Origin: Cyanidium caldarium | Lineage: Eukaryota > Rhodophyta > Bangiophyceae > Cyanidiales > Cyanidiaceae | Direction: 5' to 3' | Length of the DNA: 64,000 bases | Assembly (NCBI GenBank): GCA_026184775.1 | Contig: JANCYW010000004.1 | Location: 486,976-550,975 of the forward strand | Part shown: positions 18,703 through 28,872 of the stretch, piece by piece | How the letters are laid out: each line of letters starts with the position of its first letter | Numbering within the stretch: the first letter of the stretch is position 1 | The notes under the pieces: generated by a model | The model's database searches: none | The model's input: the letters and a program-made list of their open reading frames with translations, nothing else | Told to the model about the DNA's origin: nothing | Program-made: the position numbers and the translations under genes

Positions 18703-21700
18703 ATGCGCCCGGTGAGGCATCAAGCAGACGGAGAGGCACTTCACATACGATATGAAGTGCGCGAGGCGATGGGCAGGAGTTCTGGGGCACCTCACCGGCG
18801 AGGCCTGGGAGAGACGGAGCACGGTGCCACCTCGGGCACCCACTCGAGCTCTCTGTTGTTAGGGGCGCTGCACGGGTGGCTCGCCGGGCCGGTGTCGAAA
18901 TGGAGGGGAGGAGCTGTCGCCACGAGGAATGCAGAGAAGGATACCGAGGATGCGGTGGCGTCTGCGGTGCGAGCTGAACACAGGGCGACCTCGGGAGTTG
19001 GGGCGCTGTCTCCACCAGCCTCGAAGCCCTCAAAGTCCTCCGGGAGCAGCCTCCATTTCCGTCGCTACTTTGTGCGCCCGGAGCTGAGCGAAGGCACGCC
19101 AACACACGAATCGCCACCCGCTCACCGGTGCTCAGTCGATGCCGTCCACCGTCTGTCAACCTCAGCTCCTCCTCCTCCTCCTCCTATCGACGTGAGCGGT
19201 TGCCGTGCCGACCAGCTGGCACGGCTACTGCTGGACTTGTCGTACGAGCTGTGTGGCCACTGCGGACCGGAGGGTGTGGAGCGCTCCCGTGCCCGCTGGT
19301 GCGCGCTGCGGCGCGCGCTGCGACATGTATGGGAATGGGCCGCGAGTGCCGCCGAGGCCACCGGACTCACCTCCACCGAGTGGCCGTTCGGCTTTACGCT
19401 GTCGCAGCTGCTGCCGGCCTTTGACGCGGCATCCGACCGGGCGGTCGTCGTGGCCGCCTTTCGTCAGCGGCACGCGGATGCCCGCGACGCCGCCACGGCC
19501 GCGGCCAGCGCTGCGGCCATGACCAGCGCCGGCGCCATGGCCCTGACGCGGCAGCTGCGCACGCTGCAGTGCGCCGTGTTGGGGGAGCTGCTGCGACTGC
19601 ATCAGGTTGTGGCGGTGTTGCCTCGGCGACCGAATATGCCGACAAGTGCCGTGGCTGCCGACGTGTCCGAGCAGTGCGCCGCCATTCGCCGGCGGTGGGA
19701 GGCATCACGGACCGTCACCGATGCAGTGCTGGAGAGCGCACCGACTCCGCCGGAGTGGTGGGATGCGCCCGAATGGCGTGAGGCGCTACAGGTGCTGCCA
19801 TCGTTCAGCGTCGAGGAGGCGGAACTGATTCTATCACTTCTGCTGCGCTTCGATGCGCAGTACATGGAACGGGAGCAGCCGGCCACCGAGTCGGCAGTGC
19901 TATTGCTGCTTTTGGCGGTGCAATCGCCGGCGGCATCGCCGGAAGACCGGATCAAGCGGCGGCGCACGGCAGTTGCCGTTCTGGGCACCTGGTTGCGTCA
20001 TCTGGTGCGACGAGCGACGGCCAGGCGCCCACTACCTGAGCGACCGGTGCGGATGGTGCTCGAGGCGCTGGTGAACGTATCGGCAGCGCTGGCAACGGAT
20101 TGTCGTCCGATGGAGGGGGACGTCAGCGCGACGGCGGGGATCGCAACGGAGCGCTTGGCCGGACAGTGGGCGCAGCGGGCGACGAACGGCTGCCTGCTGC
20201 TTTTGTTGCATCTGGGCAGTAGCTCTCACAGCCGACCAGCACACCGCGACTGGACCGCGTGGTGCTGTCTCGCGCTGTACAACTTGTGTCGTGGCGATAC
20301 CGGCGGCGCGCTGCCGATTACCGATCTCTCCGAGGCGTTGCGCGCCCTGGCGCTGGTCGTGTCGTTGGGCGGCCCGGGCGACGCGACCGCCTCGCTGACA
20401 GCGACCAGCGTCGTGCTGCACTGGTTGAGCGGGCGTCTGCGATACGCGGTGCTCGATGCGCTGGTGGCGAACTTGGCGGCCTGCGAAGGCAAGAACGACG
20501 GGGAGAGGGATGTCGGTGCGTTGGCCGACGCATCTCTCATGTCCTCAAGCCTCAACTCGATTTCCGGACCGCGCAAACCTTCGCTCTCCGCCAGTGTATC
20601 GTCGAGCGAGTTGTCGGATTCACGGTCCGGCCGCCACGTGCGCCACCCCGCATCGACGCTGACCCCTGCGCACAGCGCCGCGGTGGCCACCGGCACGGTG
20701 CATTTGCTGTTGTGGGCGCTGTTCGGCCCGCAGCAGGTGCCGGTGCTGATGGCGGACGGCATGGCTGTGGCCGTGCTGCCGCCGGTGGCCCAAGCCGCGC
20801 TGCGCTGGCTCGCGGTGTCGATGCCATTTGCGGTGGAATTGTCCAGCGGTCTGACGTTTCTGTTGCGACACCGGGCGACGGAACTGATCGGTGAATGGGA
20901 TGCGGTGCTGTCGCTCGTCGATTTGATATCGCAGGCAGTACCCGGTGCGGCTGCCGAACGCTCGCCGCCCCTCTTGGAGGCGATGCGCGCGCTGGCCCTC
21001 CAGTACCTAACACTCCTAGAGCAGCCGCCCAGCGGCGCGCTGCCGCCCGAGGTGGAATCGGGCTTTCTGCTGGAGCGCTTCAAACCGCTCCTGGACACCG
21101 ATGCGCGCTTGCGCATGCTGGAGCTGCGCATTGCGGCAGCGCGACCGGCACTGGGCATCGGCACCTGGGTCGATCGGCAGCAGCACATCATGACCGCCTA
21201 CTTTCGGGACGAGCGCGAGTGCGCGGTGCAGCTGCGGGCGGTGCGGTCGCTGCGGGACACGCTGACCAGATGGCGCGGTCTGTATGCCGACGTGCTGGTG
21301 GGCGAGCTGGTGCTGCCGATGCTGCTGGACGTATACGCCGCGGCGATGCGTGATGGGAGCGCGGTAACGGACACCAGCGGCAGCAACACCGTCCGTACGG
21401 AATGCAGTGCGCTGGAGGCGGAGGTGTTGGACACGGTGGCGGTGGCGCTGGCGGCGCCCACTTCCCGCCCGGTATTCGAGCGGCTGGTGCGCGAGTTGCT
21501 GGGGATACGCCTGCCGACCGCCGGTGTGGCTCTGTCGGCGCTGGAGCTGTACCTGCAAGAGGGCGAAGTGTATCGGGCGTGCTGGCTGCTGCGGCATCTG
21601 CTCGATGGGTATCTGGGCAAGTGGCGACCACCGACGCCCGAACGATCGGCACCGCTGTGGGAGAGTCGTACGGATTCGCAAGCCTTGGGGGCGGTGGCGG

Positions 21701-24342
21701 TGGTGCGGTTCCTGCGCCGCCTCGGCACCGATCACAAGTACGCGGGGGCGTTGCGCATGGACGGCAAGCTGCTGACGGCAGTGTTTCCCATGGGAATCTC
21801 GGTAGAGGCGACATCGACGGGCGTGCGGACTGGCGACGCGGTTGTCGATATCGCTGCAGACGGAGCGTCATCGGATATGGCGTCTGGGGACCCTACTGCG
21901 ACGGTAACATTTCCCTGGCGAGAGACGCTGCTCCATCTGCTGGGGGTGTTGCGCGCAGCCGCCACGACGGAGCCGACAGGGTATCCGGTGCCGCAATCGC
22001 TGCTGGAGGAGGTGCTGCTGTGTTTGAGATGGCTGGCCACCGATTCGGTGTCGGTGTGCGAGCCGGTGGTGTCTGCGGAGGAGTGGGCCACGGCGGTGGT
22101 GGATTATTTGGCACAGCGGCGGGCAGAGGCGCCGGCAGAGGCCATGAGCGTGGTCGGCGTGCGCGATGAAGCGTTGGCGCTGCTGGAGAGTCTGGTGCAC
22201 AGCTCGCCGTCGGGGCATCTGGAGGACGTGTTGCGGCTGCGGCTGACGCGCGCCGAGCTGGCCATCGCCGAGCTGCGCTGGCGCTGCCGCCTGTCGCCGT
22301 CGCTGCTGACCGTCGCGCTGTTGCAACACGTCGCCTGCATGATTGTGGTGGCTTGTGTCGGTCGCGCCTGTACACCGGCCGAACAGCAACTGTTGCAGCA
22401 ACTGCTGCGGGATTGGGTGGAGGCGCTGGGGCCATGTCTGCGCGACGACCGCTCCCGTGCAAGGGACGTCGCCGCCGCTGCCTGTCAGCGGGCGCGTCTT
22501 CGGGCTATGGTGGCGCTGGAATGTCTACACACCATCGCCGCAAGCGTGCACGAACTGGTGCACCGCGCCGGGATGTCGTCGTCGGGCAAGGGCGGCACGG
22601 CCGCTGCCGATTGGTTGGCGGTGGCCTCTCGAGAGGTATGCGGACCGGCATTGGAGGCGGTGGCGAGTTGTGTGTGGCTATGGGGCGGTCACGATGATAA
22701 GAGTCCATCGACGCCGCCAGGAGCGTTTGCGGTGCGCTTGCGTCGGTTGGCGCAGAACGCGTTCTGCAGTTGGTGCGTGCTGGCGGCCGACCGGGCCACG
22801 GTGCAGGCGGGCGTGCGCCAGCTGCAACAGGAGTGTGTTCGGGGTGGCGATCCGCGGTTCGCTTCCGTCATCGCCGAGTACGCTGCCTGTTACTGGCCCG
22901 ACGGCTGGCACGATCGCGGCCCGTCATGGTTGTTGCTGCGCAACGGCGACGGCGCGGGCGGCAGCAGCAGCAGCAGCAGCAGCACCGTCGATGCGGCGCT
23001 CGAAGGCACCTGGGCGGTGCCAGCGTCGGGCAGCGATCTGCCGCTGTTGGTGACCGCGCGGGCGGATGGCGAACTGACGCTAGAGCTAGCGATACGGCGG
23101 GTGACCGGCTCGGCGTCGATGCGGCTGTGGTTGCGCGAGCCGAGCTGGGTGTGGCAACCGCCGCGGGTGGAGGCGGGGCTGGGAGCGATGATGACGACGA
23201 GTGCGTCGACGTCCCGATCCATTTCCACCTGCGCCGCGTACGAAGCCGGCCGTTCGGTGCCTGCCGAGGCGTCGCCGCTAGCCACCGCGCCGCCAATTCG
23301 CCGTGCGATACCTGCAGCAGGGGACGGCCAACCGCCACTTCCGACGTCGCGCCCTTTATGGAGGGCGGCGGACGCCCTGACCGCCTTGCGCGGCCTCTGC
23401 AATGCGGATCGCCAACGGGACGCATCGCGCAGCGTCCCCCGCTTGCTCACGCTCCGCCGCATGGAGCATGCCGTCGGTCAGCTGTTTCAACGGTCGGGCG
23501 ACCACGCGCTGCTACGACTGCAGGGCGACAAGCGCGCGCTGCAGGTATTGGATCGCATCCCGCCCGATGAGGTGCACCGTGTGGGCGTGTTGTACGTGGG
23601 CGCCAACCAACGCGCCGAGTCGGACATTCTGAGCAACCTGGCCGGTGACCGCGCGTACGACGCGTTTTGTGCACGGCTGGGCGTGTGCTTGCGCTTGCGC
23701 ACCGACTGGCTGTTCGCGTACACCGGCGGCCTGGACTACAGCGGGCGCGATGCCGACGGCGAGTTTGTGGTGTATCACCGCGAGGCGGCCTCGCAGGCGA
23801 TTTTCCACGTCACCACCCTGATGCCCGGTGCAGCGACGCCGACGGGGGTCGAGTTGGCGGGCGATGCGGAGACGGCGACCGCCAACGAGGGCATCGCCGG
23901 CGGCAAGGCGTTGGTGCGCAAGAAACGGCACGTGGGCAACGACCACGTGAACGTGTTCTGGTGCGAGGGCGTGGGCGAGGAGCGCGCCGCCGCCGCCAGC
24001 GACATCATTCCGGGTGCGTTCAACTCGGTGCACATCACGCTGATGCCGCTGGAACGGCCGCGCGGTCCGCCGCTGGTGCGCGTGCGAGTGCATGCGCTGC
24101 GCCCCGAGGTGGACGCGTTTGGCCCGCTGCCGCCAGGCAGCACCCACATTCTGCCGGCTGATGCTGCCGTGACGCTGGTCCGGGCGACGGCACTACACGC
24201 AGATACCGCCTGTCAGAGCGTGGCCACTGCGGGTGTGGGGACGGTGGGGAGCGCGGCGGTGCGGTTCGGTGAGGCCACCGAGAACTGGGCCAAGCGCCTG
24301 CATCATATTCAGCAACACATCGAGCGTTACTCCGGTTTGTAA
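18703..24342 (+). CDS. RalGAP-alpha/tuberin-like Rap/Ran-GAP domain protein
   Basis: The largest gene in the window (1,879 aa from this start). The C-terminal ~260 residues form a Rap-GAP domain of the RalGAP-alpha/tuberin type. GVLYVGANQRAESDILSN opens the domain (about 1,627), IFHVTTLMP follows, and KRHVGNDHVNVFW (about 1,740) supplies the catalytic Asn-thumb segment. The last part, PLPPGSTHILPADAAVTLVRATAL, matches the RalGAP-alpha end better than Rap1GAP. The preceding ~1,600 residues are Leu/Ala-rich and probably alpha-solenoid, with no nameable domain. A poly-Ser stretch is encoded by a CAG/AGC run near 22960-22985. The family forms complexes with a beta subunit and inactivates Ral or Rheb-like GTPases upstream of TOR; the substrate here is unknown. 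The frame is open to 18505, but that part overlaps the transporter's stop, so a downstream ATG was chosen. Confidence 0.85.
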   Translation: MRPVRHQADGEALHIRYEVREAMGRSSGAPHRRGLGETEHGATSGTHSSSLLLGALHGWLAGPVSKWRGGAVATRNAEKDTEDAVASAVRAEHRATSGVGALSPPASKPSKSSGSSLHFRRYFVRPELSEGTPTHESPPAHRCSVDAVHRLSTSAPPPPPPIDVSGCRADQLARLLLDLSYELCGHCGPEGVERSRARWCALRRALRHVWEWAASAAEATGLTSTEWPFGFTLSQLLPAFDAASDRAVVVAAFRQRHADARDAATAAASAAAMTSAGAMALTRQLRTLQCAVLGELLRLHQVVAVLPRRPNMPTSAVAADVSEQCAAIRRRWEASRTVTDAVLESAPTPPEWWDAPEWREALQVLPSFSVEEAELILSLLLRFDAQYMEREQPATESAVLLLLLAVQSPAASPEDRIKRRRTAVAVLGTWLRHLVRRATARRPLPERPVRMVLEALVNVSAALATDCRPMEGDVSATAGIATERLAGQWAQRATNGCLLLLLHLGSSSHSRPAHRDWTAWCCLALYNLCRGDTGGALPITDLSEALRALALVVSLGGPGDATASLTATSVVLHWLSGRLRYAVLDALVANLAACEGKNDGERDVGALADASLMSSSLNSISGPRKPSLSASVSSSELSDSRSGRHVRHPASTLTPAHSAAVATGTVHLLLWALFGPQQVPVLMADGMAVAVLPPVAQAALRWLAVSMPFAVELSSGLTFLLRHRATELIGEWDAVLSLVDLISQAVPGAAAERSPPLLEAMRALALQYLTLLEQPPSGALPPEVESGFLLERFKPLLDTDARLRMLELRIAAARPALGIGTWVDRQQHIMTAYFRDERECAVQLRAVRSLRDTLTRWRGLYADVLVGELVLPMLLDVYAAAMRDGSAVTDTSGSNTVRTECSALEAEVLDTVAVALAAPTSRPVFERLVRELLGIRLPTAGVALSALELYLQEGEVYRACWLLRHLLDGYLGKWRPPTPERSAPLWESRTDSQALGAVAVVRFLRRLGTDHKYAGALRMDGKLLTAVFPMGISVEATSTGVRTGDAVVDIAADGASSDMASGDPTATVTFPWRETLLHLLGVLRAAATTEPTGYPVPQSLLEEVLLCLRWLATDSVSVCEPVVSAEEWATAVVDYLAQRRAEAPAEAMSVVGVRDEALALLESLVHSSPSGHLEDVLRLRLTRAELAIAELRWRCRLSPSLLTVALLQHVACMIVVACVGRACTPAEQQLLQQLLRDWVEALGPCLRDDRSRARDVAAAACQRARLRAMVALECLHTIAASVHELVHRAGMSSSGKGGTAAADWLAVASREVCGPALEAVASCVWLWGGHDDKSPSTPPGAFAVRLRRLAQNAFCSWCVLAADRATVQAGVRQLQQECVRGGDPRFASVIAEYAACYWPDGWHDRGPSWLLLRNGDGAGGSSSSSSSTVDAALEGTWAVPASGSDLPLLVTARADGELTLELAIRRVTGSASMRLWLREPSWVWQPPRVEAGLGAMMTTSASTSRSISTCAAYEAGRSVPAEASPLATAPPIRRAIPAAGDGQPPLPTSRPLWRAADALTALRGLCNADRQRDASRSVPRLLTLRRMEHAVGQLFQRSGDHALLRLQGDKRALQVLDRIPPDEVHRVGVLYVGANQRAESDILSNLAGDRAYDAFCARLGVCLRLRTDWLFAYTGGLDYSGRDADGEFVVYHREAASQAIFHVTTLMPGAATPTGVELAGDAETATANEGIAGGKALVRKKRHVGNDHVNVFWCEGVGEERAAAASDIIPGAFNSVHITLMPLERPRGPPLVRVRVHALRPEVDAFGPLPPGSTHILPADAAVTLVRATALHADTACQSVATAGVGTVGSAAVRFGEATENWAKRLHHIQQHIERYSGL
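22958..22986 (+). repeat. AGC trinucleotide run encoding poly-Ser in the RalGAP gene
   Basis: About nine AGC triplets in a row, in frame, give a Ser stretch between the solenoid-like region and the Rap-GAP domain. Confidence 0.85.
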
Positions 24343-24775
24343 AGTGGTGGGACGTGGGGCAGTCGGAGAGGGTGTTTGTGTGGGATGTCCCTGCTATCTC
24401 CTGCGCCAGCCTGCGAGATGTCCCTCACACGAGACCCCTCACACACACGTGGGATGCGTGGCGCATCGCCGGCGCGCCAGTCGACGCGGCGGGCCGCGGA
24501 CCCTCTGGGAGTGTCGACGACGACAACGATCGACGCAGTGAATGCATTGATCTCCTCGATCAGACTCCCGCACACGACGCTGCTGACGCGGCTGCAGCAG
24601 GGACGACTGTGTCAGGGCACTGGGACGTATCGTTCTCGCTCAATCGGTGTCTTCCCCTTCCGAGCGCATCGCTTGCTTCGCATTGTGGGCACCTCGAGTC
24701 GTCTCCGGGGCGATCCGCAGCGCGGTGACGGCGACGACGACGTCGGTGCGGTGGCTTCACCTCACACGGTACCGC
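24343..24775. other. intergenic, 5' flank of adenosine kinase
   Basis: This 433-bp gap follows the RalGAP stop. The adenosine kinase frame is open without stops from 24647, so the last ~130 bp may encode an N-terminal extension. A short imperfect CAC/CGA-rich stretch lies near 24430-24530. No RNA gene was found. Confidence 0.4.
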
Positions 24776-25906
24776 ATGGCGCCGGAAACACCCCCTTTGG
24801 AGGGTCCGGTATTGTTGGGCATCGGGAATCCGCTGCTGGACCTGATCGCCGAGGTGCCCACCAGCCTGCTGGACAAGTACGGCCTGGAGGCGAATAACGC
24901 CATCCTGGCAGAGTCGCGGCACCGTCCACTGTACACCGAGCTGCGGGACCAGTTCCGGGTGCAGTTTGTGGCGGGCGGTGCCACTCAGAACAGTATCCGT
25001 GTGGCGCAGTGGATGCTGCGGGGACAGTGGCCGGGGGCGACGGCCTATCTGGGGGCGGTAGGGCGCGACGAGTTTGCGGAGCGCATGCGTGAGTCGGCGA
25101 CAGCAGACGGGGTGCGCGTACAGTATTACGTGCACGACGAAGAGCCGACCGGCACCTGTGCGGTGCTGGTGTCGCACGGCGGCGCCTGTCGATCGCTGGT
25201 GGCGCATCTGGCAGCCGCCAACACGTATCCGGTATCGCATCTGCGCGAGCCGGTGCAGTGGCAATTGGTGGAGCGAGCGCGGGTGTTCTACATTGCCGGA
25301 TTTTTTCTGACGGTGTCGCCGGAGTCGGCACTGGCCATCGGCGAGCACGTGGCCGCGCACCCGCACAAGCTGTTCGGGATGAACTTGTCGGCGCCGTTCC
25401 TGTTGCAGGTGCCGCAGTACTGGGAGCGCTTTCAGACGCTGTTGCCATACGTGGACGTGTATTTCGGGAACGAGAGCGAGGCGCGGGTGCTGGCCGAGCA
25501 GATGGGCTGGGCCGACGTGCTGCACGGCGACGGCTCACCCGCCGACGAGGTGATGCGCGTGGCGATGGCGCTGGCCACCCGCACCGCCAAGCACACCGCC
25601 CGACCGCGCACCGTGGTCTTCACCTGTGGCACCGAGCCGACGGCGGTGGTGGTCGGCGATCAGCACCGCCTCTGGAGTGCCGAGCAGTACGGTGTCATTC
25701 CGTGTCCGGCGGAGGATCTGGTGGATACCAACGGCGCCGGCGATGCTTACGTCGGCGGCTTTCTGGCCACGCTGGTGCGCGGCCGGCCGCTGCGGGAGTG
25801 CTGTGCGGCCGGCAACTATGCGGCCAGCGCGGTCATCCGGCGCTCGGGGTGCACCTTCCCGGACAAGCCGTCGTTTGTGTTTCGCGGGGTGAACGTGTTG
25901 GTGTAG
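24776..25906 (+). CDS. ADK: adenosine kinase (PfkB family)
   Basis: A 376-aa ribokinase-fold enzyme that phosphorylates adenosine to AMP, salvaging adenosine from the methyl cycle. The N-terminal GIGNPLLDLIAEV, the substrate-lid segment QFVAGGATQNSIRVAQWML, FGMNLSAPF and the C-terminal PfkB signature DTNGAGDAYVGGFL (with the catalytic Asp) are all present and in order. The length is slightly above the usual ~345 aa. ATG 24776 (MAPETPP) starts about 10 residues before the conserved core. An ATG at 24647 would add 43 Arg/Ser/Thr-rich residues that look like a mitochondrial or plastid presequence, so dual forms are possible. Confidence 0.94.
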   Translation: MAPETPPLEGPVLLGIGNPLLDLIAEVPTSLLDKYGLEANNAILAESRHRPLYTELRDQFRVQFVAGGATQNSIRVAQWMLRGQWPGATAYLGAVGRDEFAERMRESATADGVRVQYYVHDEEPTGTCAVLVSHGGACRSLVAHLAAANTYPVSHLREPVQWQLVERARVFYIAGFFLTVSPESALAIGEHVAAHPHKLFGMNLSAPFLLQVPQYWERFQTLLPYVDVYFGNESEARVLAEQMGWADVLHGDGSPADEVMRVAMALATRTAKHTARPRTVVFTCGTEPTAVVVGDQHRLWSAEQYGVIPCPAEDLVDTNGAGDAYVGGFLATLVRGRPLRECCAAGNYAASAVIRRSGCTFPDKPSFVFRGVNVLV

Positions 25907-26001
25907 GCGACACTCGCCCGTCTCATTTACCGTATCCATATTTCGCATCTGCCCCTCCTCATATCGGTCCGCACGTTCCTTCTCCCCACCGCCTCCTCGA
26001 T

Positions 26002-28872
26002 TCACTCCGCTTTTTTGCCGTTCAGCGCCTTGGCTGGTTTGGCGGCGGCAACGGCGGCACTGCTGCCCGGACCGTTCTTGAAGAGACGCGACCGCCGCAG
26101 CGCCAGCATCAGCACCGTGCACACCGCCGTCGCCAGCAGGGCGTTGCGGATCGACGGCGTGCGCAGCGCCTCGAGCGCATCGCCATACCACGTCCGGAGC
26201 GATGTCGGGGCGCCCTCTGCCGGCGCCTCCCCGGCGTGCTGCAGCACGAAGTCGCGCAGCTCGCTCAGTTCCTCGTCGTACTCGAGATCGTCCACCGAGA
26301 CGTCCATGCGGCGCTCCTCCACACCGCCCTTGGGCCAGAAGCGGAACGTCGGATAGTGTTCCACTTTGATGCGCTGCTCCAGTTCGGCAGCGTGCTGATC
26401 GGCGTCCAAACGCGCCAGCACGATGTCCGGGCGTGTCTGCGCCAACGAGCCGGCCAGTTTCTCGTACAGCGGCTTGAGCGTCTTGCAAGCACCGCACCAC
26501 GGTGCGTACAGCATCAGCAGCACCGCCTTGCTGCGGTCGGCCAGCAGCCCGTCCAGTTCGGCGGGCGTCAGCTCCATCACCGCCGACGGCTTGGTGGCTG
26601 CATCCTGTGGCGGGCGCGTGCCGCTGCGGTCCTCCTCGGCGGCCGCCTTGAGGTATTCGGCCAGTTCGAACGCGGTGCGCCCGCCCTCGTAATCCTCCAG
26701 CTTGTTGTCGCCGGCGCGGAAGACCTTGATGGTGGGGAAGCCGACCACCCCGAACTGCTCGCGCAGCTCGCCGTACTGGTCGGCATCCACCGTGGCCATC
26801 ACCACGCTGGACTTGTCGGCCAAGCGGCGCTCCAGTAACGCGGCCGCTTTCCGGTATTCCGGCTTGAGGCGCTTGCAGTGGCCGCACCAGCTGGCCACAA
26901 ACGCCACCATCACCGTCTTGCTCTTGTCCTGCGCCACCGACGCGAAAGTCTTGTCGGTGAGCTCCACCACCTCGCCCTTGCCTGGTGGCTGCATGGCATT
27001 GTCCAAAAAGCGCAGCACGTCGTCCAGCGACTTGGACCGGTCGGTGTACGGGATCGGCTCCACGGGCGGCGCCGGCGACTCGGCGGCGGCGGCCGCCTTG
27101 TCGTGCTTGGAGTAAAACGCCAAACTGACCGGATCGTCATCGGTGGACGGCGGCGCCAGCACGACCACCAGGTCAGGCAGTTTGCGCTCGGCCACTTTCA
27201 GCACATCATCGGTGGGCAGGTCGCCCCGCGGCACCACCAGCACATGCTTGTCGGGGGCGAAGGCCACCGCCAGCGCCACCGCCGCCTCCTTCACCCGCGC
27301 CGGCTTGCCCTCGGCGGCCGCGGCCACCGCGTCGTCGCGCGCCTTGCGCAGCTGCTTCACGCGGTCGGCGAAACGGGCGGCGGTGTCGGCATCGCCGGTG
27401 AACTTGTCGTCGAGGATGTCACGCGCCACTGACTCGGCCACCTCGCGCTTCGCCCGCCGCACCAGCTGCGCCACCTGCTGGCTCAACTTGGTGGAGTGCT
27501 CCTCGAAGATGCGCATCAGGTTGCGCATCTTGGCAAATTCACGCATATGCATCGCTTGCATGGTCTGCTTCAGCGGCGCCTCCTCCAGGGTGCGCTCGTA
27601 GCGCCCGATCATCTCGGCGATCTCGCGCACACCCTTACCGGACTTGTCCACCAACTTTTCAAACGTCTTCTGGTAAAAGTTACCCTGCTGGACGTTGATG
27701 GTGCCGGCCGACACCAGTCTGTCGATGGCGCGCTCGAGTTGCTGGTCGGCGTCCTGGAGCAGCTGCTCGACGCCGGCGAACTGCGCCTCCAGCGCCGCAT
27801 CAAAGGTGGCGTATTTGGCGCGGAATGCCTTGCCGCCCAGCACGTCGTTCACGATGTTGTCCAGGGCGGTGAGGCGACCGGCTGAAGGACGCACCCCGCC
27901 ACCCACGGTGATCTCGGTACCGATGTGTTGGTTCACAAACTCCACCAGCTCGGCGGCGGTCGGCGGCGACTTGGATTCGGGCAGGGCGACGCGGCCGCTC
28001 TTCTTCTGTAGGCCGCGCGGGAACAAGTACACCGCCGGCATCGCCGAGGCGGAAGTGGGCGGCGACGGCAGCCACTGGGCGACGTCGGGCGCGGTGAGCG
28101 CGTCGCGGTACTTGCTGCCGTCCACGGTGGCGAACACGACCTCGGAGGGCGAGTGCCCGGCGGCCACGAACGATGCCGCCGCCTTGTGCAACTCCGGGAG
28201 CAACGCCCTGCACTTGGGGCAGTCGGGCAGCACCACCGCCAGCACCACGTCGCGACTGCGGTCTAGCACGATGCGCGACAACAGCTCCGGCGTCAGCTCC
28301 AGCAGCGGCGATTTCTCGCTCACCCGGGTGAACTGCGCGCGATACTTTTCCAGGTAGTTGGGTGCGTACGGCAGCTGGATCTTGTCGGCAGCCGCGGCCA
28401 GCTTGCCGCCCGCCTCCTTGGCCATGCGCTTCAGCTCGGTGCCGAGCGCACCCCACGAACGCGCACTCTTCCAGTCGCGCGGCGTCTCCGCACCGTCGGC
28501 CCCGTACAGGTAGATCGACGGGTAGCCGGTGGTGCCCAGCGACTCGCGCAGCTTGACGTGCTTGTCGCCGTTCACGCTGGCCACCACCACCTCATCGGTG
28601 TCGGCAAACAGGTTGCCGAGGATGTTCCAGTCGTCTTCCATAGTCTGGCAGTGCTGACACCACGGCGCGTACACCTTGACGGCGGCGATGGTGCCCGCCG
28701 AACGCTTCTTCACGTACTGATCGAAGGTTTCCGGCGTCATGTCCGGAATGAACACGGCCGATGCGAAAGGCAGCACGTGCGCCAAGAGCAGCACGCCCAT
28801 GAGGAAGACCGTGGCCAGAGAGCGTCGGCCGGCGGGATGCGGCCCGCCGACCGTTTCGCGCGTCCGCCGCAT
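26002..28872 (-). CDS. ER membrane protein disulfide isomerase with several thioredoxin domains
   Basis: A 956-aa ER oxidoreductase. A signal peptide (about residues 20-40, LATVFLMGVLLLAHVLPFASA) precedes at least three redox thioredoxin domains. Their active sites are WCQHC (about 71-75), WCGHC (about 662-666) and WCGAC (about 791-795). A redox-silent thioredoxin-like part (CPKC near 225) lies after the first. Between about 350 and 480 is a helical region resembling the ERp29 C-terminal/PDI-D domain, with YQKTFEKLVDKSGKGV. Near the C-terminus is one membrane helix (about 905-925) and a basic tail ending in KKAE, a canonical KKxx retrieval signal for type I ER membrane proteins. The start is the first ATG. 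It would catalyse disulfide formation or isomerisation on secretory clients. The size and the combination of parts are unusual for a PDI. Confidence 0.88.
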   Translation of the reverse strand: MRRTRETVGGPHPAGRRSLATVFLMGVLLLAHVLPFASAVFIPDMTPETFDQYVKKRSAGTIAAVKVYAPWCQHCQTMEDDWNILGNLFADTDEVVVASVNGDKHVKLRESLGTTGYPSIYLYGADGAETPRDWKSARSWGALGTELKRMAKEAGGKLAAAADKIQLPYAPNYLEKYRAQFTRVSEKSPLLELTPELLSRIVLDRSRDVVLAVVLPDCPKCRALLPELHKAAASFVAAGHSPSEVVFATVDGSKYRDALTAPDVAQWLPSPPTSASAMPAVYLFPRGLQKKSGRVALPESKSPPTAAELVEFVNQHIGTEITVGGGVRPSAGRLTALDNIVNDVLGGKAFRAKYATFDAALEAQFAGVEQLLQDADQQLERAIDRLVSAGTINVQQGNFYQKTFEKLVDKSGKGVREIAEMIGRYERTLEEAPLKQTMQAMHMREFAKMRNLMRIFEEHSTKLSQQVAQLVRRAKREVAESVARDILDDKFTGDADTAARFADRVKQLRKARDDAVAAAAEGKPARVKEAAVALAVAFAPDKHVLVVPRGDLPTDDVLKVAERKLPDLVVVLAPPSTDDDPVSLAFYSKHDKAAAAAESPAPPVEPIPYTDRSKSLDDVLRFLDNAMQPPGKGEVVELTDKTFASVAQDKSKTVMVAFVASWCGHCKRLKPEYRKAAALLERRLADKSSVVMATVDADQYGELREQFGVVGFPTIKVFRAGDNKLEDYEGGRTAFELAEYLKAAAEEDRSGTRPPQDAATKPSAVMELTPAELDGLLADRSKAVLLMLYAPWCGACKTLKPLYEKLAGSLAQTRPDIVLARLDADQHAAELEQRIKVEHYPTFRFWPKGGVEERRMDVSVDDLEYDEELSELRDFVLQHAGEAPAEGAPTSLRTWYGDALEALRTPSIRNALLATAVCTVLMLALRRSRLFKNGPGSSAAVAAAKPAKALNGKKAE

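Noticed and set aside
25258-26838. 526-codon plus-strand open frame spanning adenosine kinase and the PDI
   Set aside because: It overlaps two well-supported genes in other frames and has no domain of its own.
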